A stretch of 64,000 nucleotides of DNA, from positions 992,001 to 1,056,000 of the forward strand of contig NZ_CP170448.1 in NCBI RefSeq assembly GCF_042466685.1, in the 5' to 3' direction. This document shows positions 25,993 to 33,672 of the stretch, piece by piece (positions within the stretch are counted from its first letter, which is position 1; each line of letters begins with the position of its first letter). Position numbers and translations under genes: made by a program. Under the pieces are notes generated by a model, which was not told the DNA's origin, searched no databases, and saw only the letters and a list, made by a program, of their open reading frames with translations. The stretch is from Vreelandella sp042466685. Lineage in GTDB: Bacteria; Pseudomonadota; Gammaproteobacteria; Pseudomonadales; Halomonadaceae.

Positions 25993-27462
25993 ATGTACCG
26001 CTTACCCCGGTTTATCGTCCTAGCCAAGTGGGTGCCCAGCACATTAGCCCACAGCAGTTTCTTACTGTTCTTACTGGCCGCGCCCTTGCAGGCAGCCGAA
26101 TCAGCTATACAAAATGAGCCACCTACCCAAGATTATCCCATTCAAATGACGCCCATGAGCGGCGGCAATGGCTCGGTAGAGCAGTTCGATCACAACGCCT
26201 ATTCACTGCCGCTGGGTAATATGTCGATGACCAAACGGCTGGACTTCAGCGTCGGTAACAGCTTCTTTCGTAACCCCTGGGTGGTGGCGCCCGCCAGCAC
26301 CGAGGCTCGGGATGGCCTGGGCCCGCTGTTTAATACCAATAGCTGCCAAGGGTGCCACTTGAAGGACGGTCGCGGGCACCCACCGACCGGTGATGAAAAC
26401 CCTATCGCGCTATTCTTGCGCCTGTCGCTACCTTCTCAGCAAGCGGAGCCCGAGGTTTTGGAGCAGCGGGGCGCGCTTCCGGTACCTAACTACGGTTTGC
26501 AGCTACAAACCGCGGCGATTAGTGGTGCCGCTCCTGAGGGTAAGCTGGTGATCGCGTATCGCCCACGGGAGGTCGCTTTTGCCGATGGCCACAGCGTTAC
26601 CCTCCAGGAGCCGCTCTACTCGATTGCCGAGCCTGCTTACGGCGAGCTGCCCGAGGATCTGCAGACCTCGCCGCGGCTGGCCCCGCCGATGATTGGCCTA
26701 GGGCTACTGGAGGCGATTCCTGAAGCCGACCTGCTGGCGGCTACCGACCCTGACGATGCCGATGGCGACGGTATTTCCGGCCGTGCCAATCGGGTCTGGG
26801 ATCTCCGCACGGGTAGCACCGTCATGGGACGCTTTGGCTGGAAAGCCGGCGAGCCCAGCATTGAGCAGCAGGGGCTGCACGCCTTCGCCGGGGATATGGG
26901 GCTCACCTCCAACCTCGTGCCGCAAACCGACTGCATGGAGAGCCAGGGCTGCGATGATTTTCCCAACGGCGGCACGCCAGAAGTCAGTGATGACGTGGCC
27001 GACTTTGTGACCTTCTACGCCTCCAGCCTGGCAGTGCCGATGCGCCGCAACCTGGAAGACCCGGCGGTTCAGCAGGGTGCCGAACGTTTCAATGCCCTGG
27101 GCTGCGCCAGTTGCCATACGCCGCGCCATCGCACCGCCGCGGATGCCGAACGACCGGCGCTGGCTGATCAGATTATATGGCCTTATAGCGACCTGTTGCT
27201 GCACGATATGGGCGACGCTCTGGCGGATCATCGCAGTGAGTTCCAGGCCGATGGCCGCGAGTGGCGCACCCCGCCGCTGTGGGGTATCGGCTTGGCACAA
27301 ACGGTTAACCCCCGGGCGGGCTTTCTGCACGACGGCCGCGCCCGTACCCTGGAAGAGGCGATTCTCTGGCACGGCGGTGAGGCAGAAGAGGCCACCCAGG
27401 ACTATCGTGACTTGCCTGCGGATCAGCGTGCTGAGCTCATTCGTTTTCTTGAATCCCTATAA
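25993..27462 (+). CDS. Di-haem c-type oxidoreductase (DUF1111 / 'thiol oxidoreductase' family)
   Basis: 489 aa from the ATG at 25993 (AAGG 7 nt upstream), which places a clean signal peptide first (FLLFLLAAPLQA-AE). An ATG at 25900 with its own AAAGGA would add 31 residues and cannot be excluded. Two CxxCH haem c sites are seen: SCQGCH with Cys118 and CASCH with Cys371. The fold resembles MauG/cytochrome c peroxidase-like di-haem proteins. It probably acts in the periplasm in redox handling of iron together with the flanking imelysins. The exact reaction is not known. Confidence 0.88.
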   Translation: MYRLPRFIVLAKWVPSTLAHSSFLLFLLAAPLQAAESAIQNEPPTQDYPIQMTPMSGGNGSVEQFDHNAYSLPLGNMSMTKRLDFSVGNSFFRNPWVVAPASTEARDGLGPLFNTNSCQGCHLKDGRGHPPTGDENPIALFLRLSLPSQQAEPEVLEQRGALPVPNYGLQLQTAAISGAAPEGKLVIAYRPREVAFADGHSVTLQEPLYSIAEPAYGELPEDLQTSPRLAPPMIGLGLLEAIPEADLLAATDPDDADGDGISGRANRVWDLRTGSTVMGRFGWKAGEPSIEQQGLHAFAGDMGLTSNLVPQTDCMESQGCDDFPNGGTPEVSDDVADFVTFYASSLAVPMRRNLEDPAVQQGAERFNALGCASCHTPRHRTAADAERPALADQIIWPYSDLLLHDMGDALADHRSEFQADGREWRTPPLWGIGLAQTVNPRAGFLHDGRARTLEEAILWHGGEAEEATQDYRDLPADQRAELIRFLESL

Positions 27463-27504
27463 GTGTTGTTGAATTGTTGCAGGCTTGATTGCCAAGGAGT
27501 TGAT

Positions 27505-28530
27505 GTGATCGCATCTTTTCGCCGCCTGGGGTTGCTGGCCTGTACGCTACTGGCCGCGCCGCTCTCTTTTGCTTCGGACACTCCCACGCCGCGGGATATC
27601 TGGCACGGCGCCGTGGAAATGCAGTATGCCGAGCTGAGTGCCGCCTCCGAGCGGCTGGAGGCGAGCGCCACACGCTTTTGCCAATCCCCCGATGAATCGC
27701 TCAGGCAACGGTTGGAAAATGACTGGCTGAGCGCCTATCAGGCCTGGCAGGCAGTGCGCTTTATCCAGTTTGGCCCCGTCGAGCAGAACAGCCGGGGCTG
27801 GCAACTGCAGTTCTGGCCAGATCGCAAAAACCTGGTGGGCCGTAAGGTTAATAGCTGGTTGAAAGCCCCTGACGCGCCCGATGCACAGGACATAGCCAAT
27901 GATAGCGTGGCGATCCAGGGCTTTCCCGCTCTGGAGTACCTGCTTTATGACGATGCCATGGGCGAACTGGCCCTTAGCGATCCTGCCGCCTGCAACTTGA
28001 TGCAGGCCATCACGACGCATCTCGCAGATACCACGAATGCCCTGCATCGCGACTGGCAGGCCTTTGGTGAGCACTATCTTGAGACGCCTGACTACACGGA
28101 GACCACGCTAACCAGCGCTATCCAGGCCCTTGAAATACTCGAAGATAAACGGCTCGGTGAACCCATGGGCCTTAAAGGCGCACCCGCCAACGGCTACTTG
28201 GCGGAGGCATGGCGTAGCGAACAAACGGTTCGATTGGTAGAGAGCAGCCTGGAGGGCCTGCGTACCGGATTCATGCCGGGGCTTACCGCCTTGCTGCGCG
28301 AAGCTGATGCCATGCCGCTAGCCGAGGCGTTTCGTGACCAGTTGGATAAGACGCTTGCCCAGGCCAGCGAACAACCGCCGGGCTTAGTGCCAGCCCTTGA
28401 AGACGCAGAGGCGTTTCGCGGCCTGCAGTCGCTCTACCTCGACATCAGTCAGCTGCGCCACCTGCTGGGTAACGAGATAGCCGCTGAACTGGGGTTGGTG
28501 CGCGGTTTCAATTCCAGCGACGGGGATTGA
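27505..28530 (+). CDS. Imelysin-family periplasmic protein, second copy
   Basis: 341 aa from a GTG start with AAGGAG 5 nt upstream. The earlier TTG-initiated reading (27463) places a non-signal-like Cys-rich segment first. The signal peptide is RLGLLACTLLAAPLSFA-SD. The imelysin core has AWQAVRFIQFGPVEQNSRGWQLQFWPD-type sequence. The motif corresponding to GxHxxE reads GFPALE at Gly139, so the metal-type His is Pro here, as seen in the second imelysin subgroup. It lies directly after the di-haem gene and 3 bp before the DUF1513 gene, so co-transcription is very likely. Confidence 0.87.
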   Translation: MIASFRRLGLLACTLLAAPLSFASDTPTPRDIWHGAVEMQYAELSAASERLEASATRFCQSPDESLRQRLENDWLSAYQAWQAVRFIQFGPVEQNSRGWQLQFWPDRKNLVGRKVNSWLKAPDAPDAQDIANDSVAIQGFPALEYLLYDDAMGELALSDPAACNLMQAITTHLADTTNALHRDWQAFGEHYLETPDYTETTLTSAIQALEILEDKRLGEPMGLKGAPANGYLAEAWRSEQTVRLVESSLEGLRTGFMPGLTALLREADAMPLAEAFRDQLDKTLAQASEQPPGLVPALEDAEAFRGLQSLYLDISQLRHLLGNEIAAELGLVRGFNSSDGD

Positions 28531-28533
28531 ACC

Positions 28534-29622
28534 ATGCAGCGACGCCAGGTACTTAAAGTGGGGTTAGGCAGCGTGGCTATGGCGCTGACGCCGCTGAGTT
28601 GGGCGCTACCCGCTCGGGAGGAAGCCGCGTGGCTGTTTAGCGCGGTGGATGACCCCAGCGGAGGGCATTACATCGCCGGGGTGGCATTGGATGGTCAAAC
28701 CCGCTTTATGATCGAAGTACCCGAGCGCTGCCATGGTGGCTGTCTGCGGCCAGCTTCCCGTCAGGCGGTATTGTTTGCTCGCCGCCCTGGCACAAGGATG
28801 CATGTGATCGATGGGGACAACCGCCAATTAGCCCACACCATTGCGGCCGGGGAGGGCTACCATTTCTACGGGCATGGCGTTTTCGACCTGAACGGACGCT
28901 ATCTGTATGTCACCGCCAATCGTTTGGAGGACAGCGCCGGGCTAGTGCGTGTTTACGACGCTGCCAATGGCTATACCCATGTGCACGATATGCCGCTGAG
29001 TGGTATTGGGCCCCATGAGCTTCGGCTGATGCCGGACGGCGACACCCTGGTGATTGGTTTAGGGGGTATTCAGACCCACCCTGACTATGGCCGGGTAAAA
29101 CTCAATCTGGACACCATGGCCCCGGCGCTGCTGCTGATGGATCGTCACAGCGGCGAGATAGTGGCTCGCCATGAGCCTTCGCACCACCAGCTCAGTTGCC
29201 GTCATCTGGATGTAGCGGCGGACGGCACGGTGATTGCCGGGTACCAGTTTGAAGGCCCCGAGTGGGAGACCCACCCGCTGATATGCCGCCTGGATGCCCA
29301 GGGAGACTTCTCTGAACTGGCGCTGCCTGATGCGGTCACCTCCAGCCTGCACCACTACATTGCTAGCGTCGCGTTTAGCCGCGTTTCGGCAAACGTTCTG
29401 GTGACCGCCCCTCGCGGCAATCGGGTGCTGCTGCTGGATGCTGCCCAAGGAAAACTTGTCGCCAGCCTGGCGCTGCCCGATGCTGCCGGTGCCCGCTGCG
29501 ACGGCAACGGCGGCTTTCTGGTCTCCTCCGGCCAGGGCGGTCTCTACCGAGTAACGCCTGACACGGCGACGCCTGAACTGCTCGCCAGTCTGGAACTCCG
29601 CTGGGATAACCATTTGACATAG
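28534..29622 (+). CDS. DUF1513 beta-propeller-like periplasmic protein
   Basis: 362 aa. The N-terminus (MQRRQVLKVGLGSVAMAL) has a twin-arginine and hydrophobic stretch, suggesting Tat export of a folded protein. The rest is composed of WD/NHL-like repeat strands (HVIDGDNRQLAH, GHGVFDLNGRYLYVTANR, GIGPHELRLMPDGDTLVIGLGGI, HLDVAADGTVIAGYQ; each quoted short). DUF1513 proteins are consistently linked to imelysin/di-haem operons; their role is unknown. Starts 3 bp after the preceding stop codon. Confidence 0.87.
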   Translation: MQRRQVLKVGLGSVAMALTPLSWALPAREEAAWLFSAVDDPSGGHYIAGVALDGQTRFMIEVPERCHGGCLRPASRQAVLFARRPGTRMHVIDGDNRQLAHTIAAGEGYHFYGHGVFDLNGRYLYVTANRLEDSAGLVRVYDAANGYTHVHDMPLSGIGPHELRLMPDGDTLVIGLGGIQTHPDYGRVKLNLDTMAPALLLMDRHSGEIVARHEPSHHQLSCRHLDVAADGTVIAGYQFEGPEWETHPLICRLDAQGDFSELALPDAVTSSLHHYIASVAFSRVSANVLVTAPRGNRVLLLDAAQGKLVASLALPDAAGARCDGNGGFLVSSGQGGLYRVTPDTATPELLASLELRWDNHLT

Positions 29623-29694
29623 CTTTTTGAAACAGTCCTTAGAACTAGCTTTTGAAACAGCTCTTAAGAATAGCCCTCTGACACCGGCTGTCAG
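29620..29694 (+). repeat. Short tandem direct repeat and hairpin before the exporter gene
   Basis: Two ~25-bp near-copies (TAGCTTTTTGAAACAGTCCT at 29620 and TAGCTTTTGAAACAGCTCTT at 29646) lie head to tail. They are followed by a hairpin CTGACA-ccggc-TGTCAG (29678-29694). The stretch starts at the DUF1513 stop codon and sits ~90 bp before the exporter start. It may end the imelysin operon, or be an operator for the exporter. Confidence 0.6.
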
Positions 29695-29785
29695 GCCACT
29701 GGTTTGAACAATATTAATGACACCTTCTGGGTAAGAGACGCTGCTGGTAAACTTCAGCGCTCTTTACAGGAAGGCAAGGAGTCAC

Positions 29786-31438
29786 ATGGAACTGCTGCGC
29801 TTAGTATTTCATCACTACCGCTGGCCCTTTTTAGGCGCCATTGCTCTGAGCTTACTGAGCGCTGGCTTAGGGGTCGGGGTGATTGCGTTTATCAATCAGC
29901 GGCTGATTGAAGTAGGCAGTATGGCGGCGTTGCCGCAATTTCTAGGCCTGCTGGCGGTGCTGCTGGCGGTTACGCTCAGTACGCAGTTGGCGCTGACCGT
30001 GCTGGGGCATCACTTTGTATTTGACCTACGCTCACGGCTGGTAAAGCGGATTCTCGACACCGATATTGAGCGCTTGGAGCAGCTGGGCAACGCCACCCTG
30101 CTGGCCAGTCTGTCCAGCGATGTGCGAAACATCACCATTGGCTTTGTGCGCCTCCCGGAGTTGATTCAAGGTGTGGTGCTAACACTCGCATCGGTGGCTT
30201 ACTTGGCATGGCTCTCGCCGCAAATGGTGGTGATCACCGTGGTGTGGATTGCGTTCACCATGGGCGTGGGCTGGGTGCTGGTGTCGCGAGTGTATCGCCA
30301 CTTTCGCCTGGTGCGTGAAAGCGAAGACAGCCTCTATAAAGATTTCCAGGCGGCCATTGAAGGGCGCAAAGAGCTGGCGCTGAACCGCGACCGTGCCCGG
30401 CGCTTTTACGATGAGCGCTATACCGCCAATGCACGCGACTACCGCCACCACATTATCCGCGCCGATACCTACCATTTAAGCGCCAATAACTGGTCTAACA
30501 TTATGATGTTGGGCGCCATAGGCGTGGTGTTTTTCCTCTCTAATGGTCTGGGCTGGGCGAATACCACCGTGGCTTCCACCTTTGCGCTGACGCTACTGTT
30601 TCTGCGCACGCCGCTGATTCAGGCGGTGGGCGCCTGGCCAACGCTGATCAGTGCCCAGGTCGCTTTTGATAAATTGAGCAGCCTGGAGTTGGCCGAGTAC
30701 CAGTCAAGCTTTGCCGTCGACGATACGCTGGCCGATTGGCAGCGCCTGGAACTGGAGGAAGTCACCTACCACTACCCGGACACTGCCCAGGGCGAAGGCT
30801 TCCAGGTAGGGCCGCTCAATATGACCCTAGAACGCGGTGAGCAGGTGTTTCTGATCGGAGGCAACGGCAGCGGTAAGTCGACGCTGGCAAGGCTGCTCTC
30901 GGGGTTATACCGCCCCCAAAGCGGCACTATTAAGATTGATGGCGAAGTGGTCACCGCTGCTCAGTGGGATGCGTTTCGCGCCCGCTTTGCCAGCGTGTTT
31001 ACCGATTTCCATCAGTTTGATCAGACCATGGGCCCTGAAGGGCTGCCCGCTGACCCGCAGGTCGTCGATACCTGGCTTGAGCGGCTGCAGATGCAGCACA
31101 AGCTGCAGTGGGAAGGGGATCGTGTCATCAACACCCAGCTCTCCCAAGGCCAGCGTAAGCGTCTGGCGCTACTGCTGGCCATTGCCGAAAAGCGCGATAT
31201 CTTATTGCTGGACGAGTGGGCGGCGGATCAAGACCCGCAGTTCCGGCGGCTGTTCTACCGCGAGCTGTTACCGAACTTAAAAGCGATGGGGAAAACCGTG
31301 TTTGCCATCAGTCATGACGACAGCTACTTCGTCCACGCCGACCGGTTGCTGGAGATGTCGAAGGGCCAGCTAAGCGAGCTGAAAGGCGAACAGCGTGCAC
31401 GGGCAAGTGAAGATGCCGTTGCTCAGATCAATATCTAA
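29786..31438 (+). CDS. Cyclic-peptide/siderophore export ABC transporter (PvdE/SyrD type)
   Basis: 550 aa. Residues 1-~320 are a six-helix exporter membrane domain. Residues ~335-540 are an ATPase with Walker A GGNGSGKST, signature LSQGQRKRLALLLA and Walker B ILLLDEWAADQDP. The DEWAADQDP form is typical of the PvdE/SyrD group, which exports siderophore precursors or lipopeptides to the periplasm. Its place beside fhuF/fhuC and ~7.7 kb before the NRPS operon fits export of the NRPS product. AAGGAG precedes the ATG. I found no TAAAT-N16-CGT box in the 160 bp upstream. Convergent with fhuF. Confidence 0.9.
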   Translation: MELLRLVFHHYRWPFLGAIALSLLSAGLGVGVIAFINQRLIEVGSMAALPQFLGLLAVLLAVTLSTQLALTVLGHHFVFDLRSRLVKRILDTDIERLEQLGNATLLASLSSDVRNITIGFVRLPELIQGVVLTLASVAYLAWLSPQMVVITVVWIAFTMGVGWVLVSRVYRHFRLVRESEDSLYKDFQAAIEGRKELALNRDRARRFYDERYTANARDYRHHIIRADTYHLSANNWSNIMMLGAIGVVFFLSNGLGWANTTVASTFALTLLFLRTPLIQAVGAWPTLISAQVAFDKLSSLELAEYQSSFAVDDTLADWQRLELEEVTYHYPDTAQGEGFQVGPLNMTLERGEQVFLIGGNGSGKSTLARLLSGLYRPQSGTIKIDGEVVTAAQWDAFRARFASVFTDFHQFDQTMGPEGLPADPQVVDTWLERLQMQHKLQWEGDRVINTQLSQGQRKRLALLLAIAEKRDILLLDEWAADQDPQFRRLFYRELLPNLKAMGKTVFAISHDDSYFVHADRLLEMSKGQLSELKGEQRARASEDAVAQINI

Positions 31439-31443
31439 CCGCA

Positions 31444-32247
31444 TTAACGGGCGGCCTGTTTGGCGCGTTTGCGCGCCTCCAGGTCGCAACCCTCAAGGGG
31501 GCAGGTACCGCAGGTATCAAACTCATCCAGTAAGTAGCGCAGGCAGCAGAGCTTGCGCACCCGCTTAACCTCTTCACTCCCCTTGGGCGTAAAGTAACGC
31601 ACCGGCTGAAACAGCGGGTTGCGCTTGCCGTTGGGCAGGTTGCGTGCTTCCAGCAGCGCCTTGGCGGCTTCAAACGCCTGCTGACTGGCAAGCGGATGCT
31701 CGCCCAGCGCATTGACGTAAAAGTCCAGATAGCCACCGGCATTGCTCCAGAACACTCGCTGAGCGGCGCCGGAGATGGCCGATAACTGTTCGATCAACGG
31801 TGCCCAGTGCTGCTCAATCAACGTCGCAAAACGCTCAAAAGGATCTTGTGTGGTGATCGGCGTACCTTCGTGGGGTAGCCACAGCCGCGAGGTAGTGCCT
31901 TTATCGTTAAAGATAACCTGCATCTCGTCCAGCCCCACCGGCAGGTCACGGTTAAGCAGCAGGTTGGCCGTCAACGTGGGAACGGTTAGCGCGCTGAGGT
32001 GCCACTTCGACCAGATCGAAACCACTGCCCGCAGGTCACCGCCTGGGTACTGTTCAGCGAAACGAGAGAGATCCTGTTTGAGCCAACGGGCATCCCGCCA
32101 GCGGGCGGTGTTGAACGCTTCCAGGGGCGGCGTGCCGCCAATTATTGGCGGCGTAAAGTTTGCCAACGGCCCGGTATAACAGGCGGCCAATGAGGGCTCG
32201 AACAGTTGTGGCTGACGCAGAGCAGAGGGCATCGCGGGCTCCATCAC
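31444..32247 (-). CDS. fhuF: Siderophore-iron reductase FhuF
   Basis: 267 aa. The C-terminus has the diagnostic 2Fe-2S ligand pattern Cys-Cys-X10-Cys-X2-Cys (LCCLRYLLDEFDTCGTC) at ~237-252. FhuF-type proteins reduce Fe(III) bound to imported siderophores in the cytoplasm to release Fe(II). The N-terminal half is the family's less conserved fold, with VSIWSKWHLSAL at ~79-90. It lies 133 bp downstream of the fhuC-type ATPase on the same strand. A weak Fur-like match (11 of 19 positions) is at 32302-32320. Confidence 0.92.
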   Translation of the reverse strand: MMEPAMPSALRQPQLFEPSLAACYTGPLANFTPPIIGGTPPLEAFNTARWRDARWLKQDLSRFAEQYPGGDLRAVVSIWSKWHLSALTVPTLTANLLLNRDLPVGLDEMQVIFNDKGTTSRLWLPHEGTPITTQDPFERFATLIEQHWAPLIEQLSAISGAAQRVFWSNAGGYLDFYVNALGEHPLASQQAFEAAKALLEARNLPNGKRNPLFQPVRYFTPKGSEEVKRVRKLCCLRYLLDEFDTCGTCPLEGCDLEARKRAKQAAR

Positions 32248-32301
32248 AGGGCTTTAACACAAGGTTTTGACACAGCACACAGGTAAAATATGGCATTCAG
32301 C

Positions 32302-32320
32302 TTAATCGATAATGCGTATC
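32302..32320. promoter_or_regulatory. Weak Fur-box candidate before fhuF
   Basis: CGATAATGCGTATC core; about 11 of 19 positions match GATAATGATAATCATTATC when aligned by eye. It sits ~55 bp upstream of the fhuF start. Confidence 0.35.
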
Positions 32321-32380
32321 AGTTGAAGCTTTTGATTGCGAATGAGTGCTTTTAAAAGTGTCTGACCTCGGAGAATAGCG

Positions 32381-33148
32381 CTATTGAGCCACGGCGATAT
32401 TGTGCTCTCCGTTGGGGTGCTTCATGACCTGCATCGGTAGGCCATAAATCGCTTCTAAGGTGCTGCAGCTCATCAAATCACCCGGGCTGCCATGGGCCAG
32501 CAAGCGACCGCTGTGCAGTGCCATCAGCTCGTCGCAGTAGCGCGATGCCATGTTGATATCGTGGAGAACGATAATAACCCCCAGATTTAACTCATCACAC
32601 AGCTTGCGGATCAGCGCCAGCACTTCGACTTGGTGAGCAATATCCAGCGCCGCTAGTGGCTCATCCAGCAGCAGGAAACGGCTACCCTGAGCCAGTAGCA
32701 TCGCCAGCCACACCCGCTGACGCTCACCACCGGAGAGCGTATCGACCAGGCGGTCGGCAAAGGCCTCGGTGTGCGTCAGGGCGATGGCGCGATCAATGGC
32801 CTCTTTGTCTTTCTGATTGTGGCGTCCTAGAAGACCGTGCCAAGGGTAGCGGCCAAAAGCCACTAGCTCGCGCCCGGTAAGGCTTTCGGCGCTGGGTAAA
32901 TGCTGGGGTAGGTAAGCCACCTGGCGGGCAAATTCACGGTTGCCCCAATCACTCAGCGGACGCTGGTCAAAGTGAATCTCACCACGGCTGGTGGGCTGCT
33001 GTTGGGCCATTAATTTAATTAAGGTCGATTTGCCTGAGCCATTGTGGCCAATCAGGCCGTAAACCTTGCCTTCATGAAAGCTGTGGTCAATGGGATTTAG
33101 AATCGGCTTGCCATTAATCTCAAAAGTGGCGCCTTTGACCTCGAACAT
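32381..33148 (-). CDS. Ferric-siderophore ABC transporter ATP-binding protein (FhuC/FepC type)
   Basis: 255 aa with Walker A GHNGSGKST (~37-45), Q-loop near LPQHLP, signature LSGGERQRVWLAMLL (~140-154) and Walker B RFLLLDEPLAALD. It is the typical length and style of the FhuC/FepC/BtuD branch that energises periplasmic siderophore uptake. No permease or binding-protein gene (fhuB/fhuD) is adjacent: fhuF is downstream and a repeat-rich spacer upstream. It probably pairs with components encoded elsewhere. Fur-like sites precede it. Confidence 0.92.
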   Translation of the reverse strand: MFEVKGATFEINGKPILNPIDHSFHEGKVYGLIGHNGSGKSTLIKLMAQQQPTSRGEIHFDQRPLSDWGNREFARQVAYLPQHLPSAESLTGRELVAFGRYPWHGLLGRHNQKDKEAIDRAIALTHTEAFADRLVDTLSGGERQRVWLAMLLAQGSRFLLLDEPLAALDIAHQVEVLALIRKLCDELNLGVIIVLHDINMASRYCDELMALHSGRLLAHGSPGDLMSCSTLEAIYGLPMQVMKHPNGEHNIAVAQ

Positions 33149-33171
33149 GAATCACTCCTGGCAATGGGGTT

Positions 33172-33210
33172 AATGATAATGGCTCCATTCTAGTGCTAAT
33201 AGTTCTCATT
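33172..33210. promoter_or_regulatory. Fur-box-like sites upstream of the fhuC-type gene
   Basis: AATGATAAT (33172-33180) is a perfect Fur half-site. AGTGCTAATAGTTCTCATT (33192-33210) matches 14 of 19 positions of the AATGAGAATCATTCTCATT form of the Fur box. Both lie 24-62 bp upstream of the ATG on the minus strand. Scored by eye. Iron repression through Fur is inferred. Confidence 0.6.
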
Positions 33211-33300
33211 TTTAACAAAAAAATGAAATGATTTTCGTAAGAGAAGGGAAACGCGGTTTGGGGAAGCAGAGAAGTGGATAAGCCCCAGCCAGCCTTTGAT

Positions 33301-33660
33301 TACCCGCGGGAGGTGCACACCACCCCCGGCACCGCTTCGCGCTGCTTTTGCGCCGGGCCGCCGCTGCGGGTGCGCTGACGCTTACGCCGCGCTACAAAAA
33401 CCATAGATTCAGCTTGGTGGCACCTGCGGGAGGCGGCGGGATGACGCCTAGAGGCACCTCAGCCCAACCCCGGCACCGCTTCGCGCTGCTTTTGCGGGTG
33501 CGCTGACGCTTACGCCGCACTACAAAACCCATCGATCCAGCTTCGTGCACATCCCGTAGCGCGTGGTAACGAGAACGCGAGTTCAGCGAGCGTTTGAGGC
33601 ACCCGCGGGAGGCGTCGGAACGACGCCCAGTGGCACCTCAGCCAAACCCCGGCACCGCTC
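33301..33660. repeat. Three-copy imperfect intergenic repeat
   Basis: Two alternating blocks recur in the 524-bp gene-free spacer 33149-33672. Block A (CACCTGCGGGAGGCG ... CCCCGGCACCGC, ~60 bp) occurs at 33421-33480 and 33600-33659, with a shortened copy at 33301-33336. Block B (CGCTTCGCGCTGCTTTTGCG ... GGTGCGCTGACGCTTACGCC ... CAGCTT) occurs at 33332-33415 and 33476-33543. Copies differ by small indels and substitutions. No open reading frame of note overlaps. It looks like a GC-rich dispersed intergenic element or its tandem remnants. Confidence 0.8.
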
Positions 33661-33672
33661 GCTGCATGCAGT

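Noticed and set aside
26704..27372. Antisense 222-residue frame over the di-haem gene
   Set aside because: High-GC shadow frame; no ribosome site or recognisable domain.
33301..33660. Repeats as a CRISPR array
   Set aside because: Only two to three imperfect units of differing length, no regular spacers and no cas genes.
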